A stretch of 64,000 nucleotides of DNA from JACDCA01 sp963810305 (lineage in GTDB: Bacteria; Acidobacteriota; Vicinamibacteria; Vicinamibacterales; 2-12-FULL-66-21). Positions 18,211 through 26,653 of this stretch are shown one piece after another. The number at the start of each line of letters is the position of its first letter. Position 1 is the stretch's first letter. Position numbers and translations under genes: made by a program. The stretch spans positions 124,001-188,000 of the forward strand of contig CAWEMY010000001.1 of NCBI GenBank assembly GCA_963810305.1. Direction: 5' to 3'. The notes under the pieces are model-generated. The model searched no databases and was not told the origin of the DNA. It saw only the letters and a program-made list of their open reading frames with translations.

Positions 18211-18632
18211 TTGCGGCCCATCGCGATATCGAAAGCATCGAGGACGATGAGAGCGTTCAGAAGGCCGGCGACGATCAGAAAGGTGTTGCCGTACTCCCAC
18301 GTGGCCGCGGTCACGGTCCCCGATCCAGCGTCCATCATCCTGGCAAAAATCCACGGCAGCCCCGCGCCCAGTTCCGCGACCGCAGCGAGGCCGGCGAGCG
18401 GTTCCGCAAACTGGAACGGAAAGATCGATCCCTCCAGCATCATGCCGATGACGAACATCAGCGGGATTGCGCAGAGAAAGATGACACCCTTCTGCACTCT
18501 TCCGGACCACAGGTGCCCGGCGCCAGGCACGAGCCACGACATCGCGCAGAGCAGCACGAGTGCGCCAGGTTCCGCTGCGACGCGCGCGGGTTCAGCTGTC
18601 CGCGTTTTCGGGGGCATCCAACCGAGAATCAT
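18207..18632 (-). CDS. Polytopic membrane protein, DUF6677-like
   Basis: About 141 residues with four hydrophobic segments. The WLVPGAGHLWSGRVQKGVIF motif is typical of small integral membrane proteins classed as DUF6677/TM2-like (PGxGHxxxGRxxKG). ATG 18632 gives MILGWMPPKTRTAEP before the first helix, and the C-terminus is LDAFDIAMGRK. It overlaps the DUF2085 gene upstream by about 40 bases and the 57-aa gene downstream by 4. Function is unknown; the three genes likely form one membrane-protein unit. Confidence 0.65.
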   Translation of the reverse strand: MILGWMPPKTRTAEPARVAAEPGALVLLCAMSWLVPGAGHLWSGRVQKGVIFLCAIPLMFVIGMMLEGSIFPFQFAEPLAGLAAVAELGAGLPWIFARMMDAGSGTVTAATWEYGNTFLIVAGLLNALIVLDAFDIAMGRK

Positions 18633-19057
18633 AGCGCAGCATCCGGACGAACAGCCATCCGACGACAGCGCCGAGCGGTAACGCGGCGATTGCGCGTGCC
18701 CGCGTTGGAGAACGGCATCACCCCTGCCACCTCGAGGGCGAAGGTCATCGCTGTCGGCAGCGCTGCGATCATCAAGGCACGCGTGGATGGCGTTCGCCGA
18801 CGCGCTCCCCAGGCGAGCAGAGTGCCGACCGCGGCCGAGAGATACAGCCCCGAACAGCGCGCACACACCGGCATCTGAAAGCCGGCGATGGTGAACGATC
18901 GTTCAGGACGCTGATGACAGATGCGTGAGGAGGCGATGTAGACCACCGAAGCGGGCACCGCAGCTGCCGCCGAGTGAAGCGCGACAGGTGCCGCAACAAT
19001 GATCACCGCCCACACCACGGCGGCCACCGTCAATCCTGCGGCAAGAGCGCGACTCAC
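18592..19057 (-). CDS. DUF2085-type membrane protein, frameshift near the 3' end
   Basis: An N-terminal transmembrane helix (AAVVWAVIIVAAPVALHSA) is followed by the DUF2085 signature ICHQRPERSFTIAGFQMPVC and ARCSGLYLSAAVG, with conserved Cys/His residues. More helices follow. After SNAG the frame is disrupted near 18700. In the next frame AIAALPLGAVVGWLFVRML forms a last helix, ending in ENADS with a stop at 18592. Family function is unknown; the Cys/His motif suggests metal or redox binding in the membrane (inference). Confidence 0.7.
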
Positions 19058-19109
19058 GCATGTAGCTTATCGAGATCGGCGGTTGCGCGTTTCCGGGCCG
19101 GCCTGACGG

Positions 19110-20071
19110 CTACTGCCCGATACTCGCGCGGGGGCTATCGGCCATGTAGCCGGAACGGGCGCGAAGTTTCAACGCCGGCTTCGAGATGAGACGGACGATG
19201 ATGCGGCGGAAGCGGCCGTCATTTCGCTGATTCGATGGCGAGTAGCCGATCGAGTACTGGGCCGAGAGCTCGCCGCCGATCGACTGATACACATCCTTTA
19301 ACTGGTGCACCGTCTCCGGAAAGAACGCCTGCCCGCCGGTTTCGTTGGCCAGCATCTTCATCCCATAGTCGGCACGGGAATCACGGTCAACGACAGCACG
19401 TGCTCTCCGACCGCGGTGTTCTCAGACCGATGGTGTAGATGTTCACGCCGGTCTTCCGTGCCAGCGCCATCACATCGTCGAACGACACGGCGCTCTTGGT
19501 GTCTTCGCCGTCCGAGAGCACGGCGATCGCCTGGCGCCGCACCTCACCGCCGGCGCTGGCGCTTCGGCCGAACTGCTTGAGCGCGACGTAAATGGCCGTG
19601 CGCAGCGCGGTCGAGCCATGTGCCTGTGCCCCATTGATGGCGGTCTCTATGGCTGCCTGGTCGGAGGTGAGATCCTGCACGACGTTAACGGTGTCCGCGA
19701 AAGTCACGACGGCACCACGGTCACCGGGGCGCAAGCCTCTTCATGAACGCTCGCGCCACCTCATGGACGACCTCGATCTTGTCGCCCATGCTGGAGCTGG
19801 TATCGAGGAGGAGGATGACGTCGAGCGGCACGCTGCGCGATTCGAAGAACTGGACCTGCTGCTGCACGCCGTCTTCGAAGACTTCGAAGTCGCCTTGCGT
19901 GAGGCCACTGACCGGTTTGCTTCCATCCAGAACCGTGACACTCACCGCAACCATGCTGGCGCCGCTGCGAAAGAGCGGCGGTTGAGGCTGCTGCGCGGGA
20001 GGGTCCTGACTCGCGACGAGCGCCGCCATCGACGCCATTGTGAAGACCATCAGAAGAACGGCACGCCTCAT
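19110..20071 (-). CDS. VWFA-related protein of the Acidobacteria type (TIGR03436-like), two frameshifts
   Basis: The ATG at 20071 follows a strong GAGGAG and starts a signal peptide (MRRAVLLMVFTMASMAALVA). A domain with VTVLDGSKPVSGLTQGDFEV and FEDGVQQQVQFFE follows, then a von Willebrand A domain with MIDAS DTSSSMGDK. The frame breaks near 19730; frame two continues GAVVTFADTVNVVQDLTS, LRTAIYVAL and VLSDGEDTKSAVSFDDV. It breaks again near 19370; frame three has NETGGQAFFPETVHQLKDVY and ends near YMADSPRASIGQ. This architecture is a hallmark of Acidobacteria. The protein is secreted; role unknown, possibly adhesion or complex assembly. Confidence 0.82.
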
Positions 20072-20114
20072 GAGCTCCTCCGCGATGAGGCGCCGCTGCA
20101 AGGGGCGTTCCCGG

Positions 20115-21053
20115 CTAGAGATCGGTAAGACGCTCGAAATTCGACTCGTAGCGGTGCCGAAATTCCGGCCACGCGTAGGCGTGACTCTGGCCGCCCAGAT
20201 GTTCCAGCGCGTAGGCGGCCGCAACGCTGCCCAGTCGCGCACACACTACGAGCGGCGCATTCTTACTCAGCCCCTTCATGAAGCCGGCGCGGAACGCGTC
20301 GCCAACTCCGGTGGGATCGACGAGGCGGACGGGCGGGACAGCCGGCACATCCGTGCGACTGCCCGTTTCAATGATCGTGCACCCGTTTTCGCCGCGGGTG
20401 ATGATCAGCGCCGCTGCCTGCTCGAGGATCGATTCTTCGTCGAGGCCGGTTTTCTGCCGGATTAGTTCGAATTCGTAATCGTTGCAGATCACGATCGCGG
20501 CGCCGGCGATACCATCCGCAAGCTCGTCGCCGGTCATGCGTGCGCACTGCTGGCCCGGATCCCAGATGAAGCGGATCTCCAGCGCACGGCATTCTTCCGC
20601 GTACTGCGTCATCGCCATCGGGTCGTTCGGCGAAATGATCACCAGGCGGCAATCCGGAACCGTGCGAAACGAAAGCTCAGCGGCGTTGGCCATCGCACCC
20701 GTGTAGAAGGATGCGATCTGGTTGTTCTCCTGATCCGTGCTGCAGAAGAACGAGGCGGTGAACTTGTCGTCCACGATCTTGACGAGCGACGTATCGACAC
20801 CGGCTGCTTCGAGCCACTGCCGGTACTCGCCGAAATCCTGTCCGGCGGTGGCCATGAGGCGCGGACGCTCGCCGAGCAGCGCCAGGCTATACGCGATATT
20901 GGGCGCGCAGCCGCCGCGGCGCTTGTCCATCGAGTCGACGAGGAAGCTCAAGCTGACACGGCTCATGTGTTCCGGCAGGAAGTGCTCGGTGAACTTCCCG
21001 GGGAAGGACATGAGGTAGTCGTACGCGATCGAACCGGTTACTACGATGCTCAT
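20115..21053 (-). CDS. PfkB-family kinase, adenosine-kinase-like
   Basis: A 312-residue ribokinase-fold kinase. Substrate-side motif GGCAPNIAYSLALLG lies near residue 45, and the anion-hole/catalytic motif DPTGVGDAFRAGFMKG lies near residue 250 with the catalytic Asp. The start at 21053 overlaps the mtnP stop by 4 bases (ATGA). Coupling to methylthioadenosine phosphorylase suggests a nucleoside substrate such as adenosine, within purine/methionine salvage. A sugar substrate cannot be excluded from sequence alone. Confidence 0.85.
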   Translation of the reverse strand: MSIVVTGSIAYDYLMSFPGKFTEHFLPEHMSRVSLSFLVDSMDKRRGGCAPNIAYSLALLGERPRLMATAGQDFGEYRQWLEAAGVDTSLVKIVDDKFTASFFCSTDQENNQIASFYTGAMANAAELSFRTVPDCRLVIISPNDPMAMTQYAEECRALEIRFIWDPGQQCARMTGDELADGIAGAAIVICNDYEFELIRQKTGLDEESILEQAAALIITRGENGCTIIETGSRTDVPAVPPVRLVDPTGVGDAFRAGFMKGLSKNAPLVVCARLGSVAAAYALEHLGGQSHAYAWPEFRHRYESNFERLTDL

Positions 21054-21916
21054 TTGGAATCCAGGTACTTGCCGACGATCGGCGCCAGTTTCTTTCGAGT
21101 CGCGTCGGGCACCGCTTCGGGCCGGGTGATCAGCGCATGCCGAAGCGCGGTCGCGCATTCGCAGGTGCGGTCGAACGGAAGCATGCCGACGGCCGTCGCG
21201 ATCACCTGCTGCGCGGTCCTGGCGTTCTGCACCAGATTCGCAACGATCATCTCCACCGTCACTTCGGCATGACTGGGGTGCCAGCAGTCGTAGTCAGTGA
21301 CGAGGGCGATCGTCGAGTAGCAGATCTCGGCTTCGCGCGCGAGCTTCGCTTCCTGCAGGTTGGTCATGCCGATGACGTCCATACCCCACCTGCGATACAG
21401 CTCCGACTCGGCGAGCGTCGAGAACTGCGGCCCCTCAATGCACACGTAGCTGCCCCCCTTGTGCACGGTCGCCCCGGAATCTCCGGCAGCCTTGTAGGCG
21501 ATCTGGCTGAGCGGCGCACAGAACGGATGCGCGAAGCCGACGTGCGCAACGAGACCCTCGCCGAAGAAAGTCGAAGCCCGCGCTTTCGTCCGATCGATGA
21601 ACTGGTCGGGGATGACGAGGTCGAGCGGCTTGTAGTGCTCCTTGAGACTGCCGACCGCGCTTGCCGAGAGGATGTACTGGGCGCCAAGCAGTTTGAAGCC
21701 GAAGATGTTGGCGCGGAAGTTCAGTTCACTCGGCGAATACCGATGGCCGGCGCCATGGCGCGCAAGAAACGCGACGCGCTTGCCTCGCAGTGTGCCGATG
21801 ACGTAGGGGTCCGACGGCTCGCCGAACGGCGTGACGATGCGTCGTTCTTCGCGGTCTGTCAGTTCGGCCATGTCGTACAGACCGCTCCCGCCGATGATTC
21901 CGATCTCAATGTTCAT
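21050..21916 (-). CDS. mtnP: S-methyl-5'-thioadenosine phosphorylase
   Basis: A 288-residue family 2 nucleoside phosphorylase. Motifs are IGIIGGSGLYDM, the phosphate-binding RHGAGHRYSPSELNFRAN, CIEGPQFSTLAESELYR, MTNLQEAKLAREAEICY and DYDCWHPSHAEVTVE. It cleaves methylthioadenosine to adenine and methylthioribose-1-phosphate. Length and motifs are complete. No Shine-Dalgarno sequence is visible because a heptamer array (21931-21987) occupies the upstream region. The PfkB kinase follows with 4-base overlap. Confidence 0.92.
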   Translation of the reverse strand: MNIEIGIIGGSGLYDMAELTDREERRIVTPFGEPSDPYVIGTLRGKRVAFLARHGAGHRYSPSELNFRANIFGFKLLGAQYILSASAVGSLKEHYKPLDLVIPDQFIDRTKARASTFFGEGLVAHVGFAHPFCAPLSQIAYKAAGDSGATVHKGGSYVCIEGPQFSTLAESELYRRWGMDVIGMTNLQEAKLAREAEICYSTIALVTDYDCWHPSHAEVTVEMIVANLVQNARTAQQVIATAVGMLPFDRTCECATALRHALITRPEAVPDATRKKLAPIVGKYLDSK

Positions 21917-21930
21917 AGGTGTTCAATGTC

Positions 21931-21987
21931 ACGTGCAACGTGCGACGTGCCACGTGCCACGTGCTACGTGCGAACGTGCGATGTGCA
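21931..21987. repeat. Heptamer array, ACGTGCN x 8
   Basis: Units read ACGTGCA, ACGTGCG, ACGTGCC, ACGTGCC, ACGTGCT, ACGTGCGA (8 bp), ACGTGCG, ATGTGCA. The array fills the gap between the MBL-hydrolase stop and mtnP start and matches the reverse complement of the 6788-6866 array unit. Confidence 0.78.
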
Positions 21988-21997
21988 AGAGGAGTAA

Positions 21998-22850
21998 TTA
22001 TGAATCAGAAAGGACGGGCTCGACGTACTTGCGGCCGTCCTTCTCCCGGATGTAGCCGGCGGCGATGACTGGATCGTGCTCGAAGAAGATCAGGTACTCA
22101 CCGTCGATCGCTTCTCGTACGAATGTGCGTTTGAACGCCAGCGTGTCCATCGGATACAGGTCGTAGCCCATGATCCACGGCTCGTCGACGTGTGCGGCGG
22201 TCGGCATCAGGTCCGCCGTGAAGACCGCCGTCCTCCCTTCGGATTCGATCACCACCATCTGATGGTGCATCGTGTGTCCACCGGTGCGCACGACACGCAC
22301 CCCCGGCATGATCAACTCATCCCCCTCGACCAGTTCGAGAACACCAGCCTCGCGCAGCGGAACGAAGTTTTCCGGCAGGTAGCTGGCGCGATTCCGCTCA
22401 TGCGGGTGCGTCGCGTCCTCCCACTCGGCCGTCCGCGCGACGTATCGCGCGTTGGGAAATCGCGGCCGGAGACGGTTCCCTTCACGGACAGTGAATCCAC
22501 CCACATGATCGAAATGCAGGTGCGTCGCCAGGGCAATGTCGATCTCGGACGGATCGGTGCCCGCGGCAGCCAGCGAGTCACCGAGGTTGCGGCTGCGATC
22601 GATTCCGTAGATGTCGACGAGCTTCGTGTCCATCTTGTCGCCGATGCCGCCATCGATGATCATCGTTTTTTCACCGCGGACGAGCAGTGGGCGGAGCCCA
22701 AGGAGGATGCGATTGCGTTCGTCGGCGGGAGCGCGCCGTTCCCACAGCGGTTTCGGGACGACGCCAAACATGGCACCGCCGTCCAGACGGAAGTGTCCAT
22801 CGAACAAGCGGAATCAGTTCGAGCGCGCCCAGTCGCAGTGGTTTCTTCAC
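21998..22850 (-). CDS. MBL-fold metallo-hydrolase, one frameshift near the start
   Basis: The metal-binding motif THLHFDHVGG (HxHxDH) lies near residue 105. Downstream metal ligands follow in TGGHTMHHQMV and near FTADLMPTAAHV. The N-terminus is broken: GTG 22850 starts KKPLRLGALELIPL, and the frame shifts by one base near 22812 into FDGHFRLDGGAMFG. The GTG overlaps the epimerase stop by 4 bases (GTGA), which supports this start. It belongs to the lactonase/quorum-quenching-like group (AttM/AhlD type), but substrate is unknown. Confidence 0.82.
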
Positions 22851-23278
22851 GGCCCCTGGCGCGCCGAAGCCGGCGGCGAAGGCGGCTGTTTCAATTCGAC
22901 CAGGACGCCGTGAGTGCTCGAGGGATGCAGGAACGCCACGAGCGAGCCGTGCGCTCCTGGCCGCGGCGTCTCGTCGATCAGGCGGATGCCCTTGCCTTTC
23001 AAGTCTGCGAGCGCCGCGACAATATCGTCAACGCGGAGCGCCACGTGGTGCATCCCGGGCCCGCGCTTCTCGAGAAAGCGGGCGATCGGCGACTCGGCGG
23101 TCGTCGCTTCGAGGAGTTCCAGGGTGGACTCGCCCGCCGCGATGAAATGCGCGCGAACACCCTGCGAGGGGACTTCCTCCGGCGCTTCCACCTCCAGGCC
23201 CAGCGTGTCGCGATAGAACGCCAGCGCGTCGGCCAGGCTCGAGACCGCAATCCCGACGTGATCGAGGACAGCCTTCAT
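22847..23278 (-). CDS. mce: Methylmalonyl-CoA epimerase
   Basis: A 143-residue vicinal-oxygen-chelate protein. It interconverts (S)- and (R)-methylmalonyl-CoA between propionyl-CoA carboxylase and the mutase. Motifs are LDHVGIAVSSLADALAFYRD (first metal ligand His), PSQGVRAHFIAAGESTLELL and GPGMHHVALRVDDI (second His). The C-terminal PSSTHGVLVELKQ supplies the last ligand Glu. ATG 23278 overlaps the meaB stop by 4 bases (ATGA). Its neighbours meaB and acyl-CoA dehydrogenase complete a propionate/branched-chain degradation operon. Confidence 0.92.
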   Translation of the reverse strand: MKAVLDHVGIAVSSLADALAFYRDTLGLEVEAPEEVPSQGVRAHFIAAGESTLELLEATTAESPIARFLEKRGPGMHHVALRVDDIVAALADLKGKGIRLIDETPRPGAHGSLVAFLHPSSTHGVLVELKQPPSPPASARQGP

Positions 23279-24219
23279 CGAATAGCTCTCTGAAATATCG
23301 CGTCGACGACTGAGTACGGGTCCGTCTGGCGGGAGGCGATCTGGTTCAGCATCTCGTCGAATTCGCCGGCGCCAAGAACCGTCTCCTCCACGTGCGACAG
23401 AAATCGCTGGCCGAGCAGTTCGCGCAGGCGCCACTCGGCGCGCGCACGCCTTCGGCTCCCCTGCGTCGCGGCGGTGTGCGCGCGGAACTTCTCGATCGTG
23501 TCGAGAAGCTCCGGCACGCCGGCGCCGGTTGTCGCCACCGTCTTGATCACCGGTGGCCGCCATTCACCGTCCGCCGCCGAATGCAGCGACAGCATCGCTT
23601 CGATCGATGTCACCGTCCGGTCCGCCCCTTCCCGGTCTGCCTTATTGACGACGAAAATGTCCGCGATCTCCATGATGCCGGCCTTCAGCGCCTGGACCTC
23701 GTCGCCGCTCCCGGGCACGATCGTGACGATCGACACGTCCGCGGTGCGGACGATGTCGACTTCGTCCTGACCGACGCCGACCGTTTCGATCAGCACGATG
23801 TCTTTGCCGGCGGCATCGAGGACGACGGCGACCTCACCGGTGGCGCGGGCAAGACCACCGAGATTGCCCCGGGTTGCCATGCTGCGGATGAAAACGTCTG
23901 CGTCACCGGCGTGCGCCTGCATCCGGACGCGGTCGCCGAGAATCGCACCACCGCTGAACGGGCTCGTCGGATCCACCGCGACCACTCCGACCGTCCTGCC
24001 GCCCTTGCGGATTTCGCCGATCAGGCGATCGACCAGCGTGCTCTTGCCTGCGCCTGGCGGTCCGGTGACACCGATCAGATACGCGCGCCCGCTCCTCGCG
24101 AAGATGCGGCGAACGAGATCCGCACGGGCGGGGGATTCATCTTCAATCAGTGAGATCGCCCGGGCGATGGCGCGCGGGTCGCCGGCCAGCAAGCGGTCTG
24201 AGAGAGTGGCGTCGGTCAC
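23275..24219 (-). CDS. meaB: MeaB/ArgK-type G-protein chaperone of methylmalonyl-CoA mutase
   Basis: A 314-residue G3E GTPase. Walker A GPPGAGKST lies near residue 55, followed by DPTSPFSGGAILGDRVRM, ETVGVGQDEVDIVRTAD and the guanine motif NKAD. The C-terminal dimerisation arm follows. MeaB guards adenosylcobalamin loading and reactivation of methylmalonyl-CoA mutase, whose subunits are encoded at 58346-60505. The GTG start at 24219 overlaps the acyl-CoA dehydrogenase stop by 4 bases (GTGA), and the stop overlaps mce by 4. Confidence 0.93.
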   Translation of the reverse strand: MTDATLSDRLLAGDPRAIARAISLIEDESPARADLVRRIFARSGRAYLIGVTGPPGAGKSTLVDRLIGEIRKGGRTVGVVAVDPTSPFSGGAILGDRVRMQAHAGDADVFIRSMATRGNLGGLARATGEVAVVLDAAGKDIVLIETVGVGQDEVDIVRTADVSIVTIVPGSGDEVQALKAGIMEIADIFVVNKADREGADRTVTSIEAMLSLHSAADGEWRPPVIKTVATTGAGVPELLDTIEKFRAHTAATQGSRRRARAEWRLRELLGQRFLSHVEETVLGAGEFDEMLNQIASRQTDPYSVVDAIFQRAIR

Positions 24220-25358
24220 TGGCCGAGCAGCTGACGGGCGATGACGAGACGCTGGATTTCGCTCGTTCCTTCGCCGATCGTGACCAGCTTCACATCGCGG
24301 AAGTACTTTTCTGCCGGATAGTCCTTGACGAAACCGTAGCCGCCGTGGATCTGGACACAGTCGTCGGCCGCCTTGACCGCGATCTCGCTCGCGAAGAGTT
24401 TGGCCATCGAGGCTTCGCGCGTGAAGCGGACCTTGCGGTCTCTCAGATGCGCCGCACGGTAGGTCAGGAGCCGCGCCGCTTCGATGCGGGTGGCATTGTC
24501 GGCGAGCTTCCATTGGATCGCCTGGAAGGCCGCGATCGGCTGACCGAACTGCCGCCGTTCCTTCGCGTACCGACGGGCGGCTTCGTAGGCTCCCTGTGCG
24601 AGCCCCACCGAGAGGGCGGCGATCCCGATGCGGCCGGCGTCGAGTACCTGCAGAGTGTTGATGAACCCTTGCCCCTCCTCACCAAGGAGCGCAGACGCCG
24701 GCAGGCGGCAGTCCTCGAACACGACCTCGCTCGTATCGCTCGCCCGCATCCCCAGCTTGTCTTCTTTCTTTCCCGCCGACATGCCTGGGGTACCGTGCGG
24801 AAGCACGAACGCGGAGATGCCACGGTGCCCTTTCGAACGATCGGTGACCACGATGGCGACCATCACCCCTCCAATCTTTCCGTGGGTGATGAAATTCTTC
24901 GAACCGTTGAGCGCCCAACCCTCGCCGCAGCGCACCGCCGTCGTCCGCATCGCCGCCGCATCACTGCCGGCGCCCGCCTCGGTCAACCCCCAGGCGCCGA
25001 GCACTTCGCCGGCGACGAGCCGCGGCAGGTACTCCTTCTTTTGCGCCTCGCTGCCGAACATGGAAATGTGTGCCGTGCACAGGCCGTTGTGCGCCGCCAC
25101 CGAGAGCGCGATCGCGGGACAGACCCGGGCGAGCTCTTCGATGCAGATGCAGTAATCCACGCCCGACATTCCCGACCCGCCAACCTCCTCCGGAAACTGA
25201 ATCCCCATCAAGCCCAGCGACGCGAGCTTTGGCAGAAGGTCCATCGGGAACTGTTGCGCCTCGTCCCAGGCCATCACGTGGGGACGCATCTCGCTCTCCG
25301 CGAACTCACGGACCGTTCGCCGCAGCAACTCCTGCTCTTCGCTCAGCCGGAAATCCAT
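24216..25358 (-). CDS. Acyl-CoA dehydrogenase
   Basis: A 380-residue flavoprotein with the usual N-terminal helical, middle beta and C-terminal helical domains. Motifs are GGSGMSGVDYCICIEELARV, WGLTEAGAGSDAAAMRT (FAD/substrate binding), GSKNFITHGKIG and the C-terminal YAKERRQFGQPIAAFQ and QIHGGYGFVKDYPAEKYFRD. The sequence EGTSEIQRLVIAR at the end is typical. It oxidises acyl-CoA to 2-enoyl-CoA, passing electrons to ETF. Downstream coupling to meaB/mce suggests isobutyryl- or short branched-chain acyl-CoA substrates (inference). The ATG at 25358 was preferred over a TTG three codons earlier. Confidence 0.93.
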   Translation of the reverse strand: MDFRLSEEQELLRRTVREFAESEMRPHVMAWDEAQQFPMDLLPKLASLGLMGIQFPEEVGGSGMSGVDYCICIEELARVCPAIALSVAAHNGLCTAHISMFGSEAQKKEYLPRLVAGEVLGAWGLTEAGAGSDAAAMRTTAVRCGEGWALNGSKNFITHGKIGGVMVAIVVTDRSKGHRGISAFVLPHGTPGMSAGKKEDKLGMRASDTSEVVFEDCRLPASALLGEEGQGFINTLQVLDAGRIGIAALSVGLAQGAYEAARRYAKERRQFGQPIAAFQAIQWKLADNATRIEAARLLTYRAAHLRDRKVRFTREASMAKLFASEIAVKAADDCVQIHGGYGFVKDYPAEKYFRDVKLVTIGEGTSEIQRLVIARQLLGQ

Positions 25359-25407
25359 CAATCGCAATCTATCACGCAGGAAGGGCCGCTTCGGGAAGCG
25401 AGAGTGC

Positions 25408-25441
25408 TACGGGTGCGAAGGGGGCGAAAGGTGCGGGGAGG
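25408..25441. repeat. Short GTGCGA-type repeat run
   Basis: GTGCTAC, GGGTGCGA, AGGGGGCGA, AAGGTGCGG precede the start of the beta-barrel gene. They are the same family as the larger array downstream of that gene (25940-26098). Confidence 0.45.
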
Positions 25442-25452
25442 TATCCTGTGAC

Positions 25453-25935
25453 ATGCGCAAGCTCGTACTCCTTGGTCTGTTCTTCCTCATCCCATCGACG
25501 GCCTTCGCCGATATCACGGCCTTTCTCGGCACGAACAGCAGTCCTTCGAACCGGATGGTGCGCGGCTTTTCCGGAGGATTCGGGTTGGTCATCGTCGCGT
25601 TCGAATTCGAATATGGCAACACGTCGGAGGATCTGCTGGAGGGTGCGCCGTCGCTGAAAACCTACATGTTCAACGGACTCCTGCAGACGCCGTTTCCGAT
25701 CGGCGGCGTGCAGCCGTACGCGACGGCCGGCGGAGGAATCTACCACGAGCACCTGACGCAGGTACCCGAGGACATCAGCGAGACGCACGTGGGGATCAAC
25801 ATTGGCGGCGGCGCCAAGATCAACCTTCTCGGACCGCTCCGACTACGGCTGGACTACCGTGTCTTCAAGCTGAACGGGTCACCGCTTTACTCGAATCCGA
25901 AACGGTTTTATGCGGGAATTAATCTGAAATTCTGA
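25453..25935 (+). CDS. Small outer-membrane beta-barrel protein
   Basis: 160 residues. The signal peptide MRKLVLLGLFFLIPSTAFAD is followed by alternating beta strands (FSGGFGLVIVAFEFEYGNTS, VQPYATAGGGIYHEH, LGPLRLRLDYRVFKL) and a C-terminal strand ending in YAGINLKF with terminal Phe, the signal for BamA insertion. This is the OmpX/opacity-type small barrel layout. Substrate or partner is not recognisable. It is isolated, flanked on both sides by GTGCGG-type repeats, and convergent with the next gene. Confidence 0.78.
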   Translation: MRKLVLLGLFFLIPSTAFADITAFLGTNSSPSNRMVRGFSGGFGLVIVAFEFEYGNTSEDLLEGAPSLKTYMFNGLLQTPFPIGGVQPYATAGGGIYHEHLTQVPEDISETHVGINIGGGAKINLLGPLRLRLDYRVFKLNGSPLYSNPKRFYAGINLKF

Positions 25936-25939
25936 AACG

Positions 25940-26098
25940 AGAGGGTGCGGGAGGGAGTGCGAGGGGTGCGAGAGTGCGGGGGGTGCGAGAGTGCGGGGGG
26001 TGCGACGAGTGCGGGGGTGCGGGGGTGCGGAGCGCGATGCGGGAAGCGGAACGCACCCTAAGGCACCTTTCCGCACCCCTCGCACCCCTCGCACCCCG
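25940..26098. repeat. Large inverted array of GGGTGCGA-type units between convergent genes
   Basis: Roughly ten 8-9 bp units (GGGTGCGG, GAGTGCGG, GGGTGCGA) run 25940-26030. The inverse form (CGCACCCCT, CGCACCCC) follows at 26078-26098. It lies between the stops of two convergent genes and could form a long GC hairpin acting as a bidirectional terminator. Confidence 0.72.
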
Positions 26099-26104
26099 GT
26101 TTTG

Positions 26105-26617
26105 TTACCCTCCGACCGGCGTCAGCGAGAGTCGGCTGAGACCTGCAGCGAACGCGTTCGAGAATCGCTTCCACATCTCTGCGGTTGCCGGATCGCGAAG
26201 CTGTTCCGGCGTCATCGTCTTGGTCAGCATCTGAAACAGCTCGTATTCCGCATTCGGCACGGCCGGCTCGATCTGAATGATGTAGAGCGCATTCGCACCG
26301 AACGGCTCGGCCGATTTGTAGATCTTGAACCCTGCCGCCTGCTGCTTCAGGGTCGCGTCCTGCGTCGCGGCCAGACCGGCTTTGAGCTTGGCGACCATCT
26401 CTTCGAAGACGGCGGTCTGGTCAGGCTTGATCTGGACGAGCAGGATGGCCGCCGGAGACGCAATCGTCAGCTTCGGGGCCGTAGGCTGCGCAGGAGCGGC
26501 AGGTGTCTGGGCCGCCGGCGGTGTCGCGGGCGGCTGCTGCGCGGGGGGATTCTGGGCGAACACGGCGGCCGGCAGCAGCGCCAGCGCCAGAGCAGTCACG
26601 GTCACGAAGGGACGCAT
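26105..26617 (-). CDS. Periplasmic protein of unknown function
   Basis: 170 residues. The signal peptide (MRPFVTVTALALALLPAAVF, cleavage after FAQ) is followed by a Pro/Ala/Gln-rich linker of about 25 residues and a mixed alpha/beta domain with AILLVQIKPDQTAVFEEMV, FKIYKSAEPFGANALYIIQI and PNAEYELFQMLTKT. The linker style resembles that of Skp at 6080. I do not recognise the family. It is convergent with the beta-barrel gene and separate from hemW by 36 bases on the same strand, so both may share a transcript. Confidence 0.7.
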   Translation of the reverse strand: MRPFVTVTALALALLPAAVFAQNPPAQQPPATPPAAQTPAAPAQPTAPKLTIASPAAILLVQIKPDQTAVFEEMVAKLKAGLAATQDATLKQQAAGFKIYKSAEPFGANALYIIQIEPAVPNAEYELFQMLTKTMTPEQLRDPATAEMWKRFSNAFAAGLSRLSLTPVGG

Positions 26618-26653
26618 CCACTTCCTCCTTGGTCGAACGACAAAAACAAAAGT

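Noticed and set aside
25940..26098. GC-rich repeat considered as a CRISPR array
   Set aside because: Units are 7-9 bp without spacers, and no cas genes are present.
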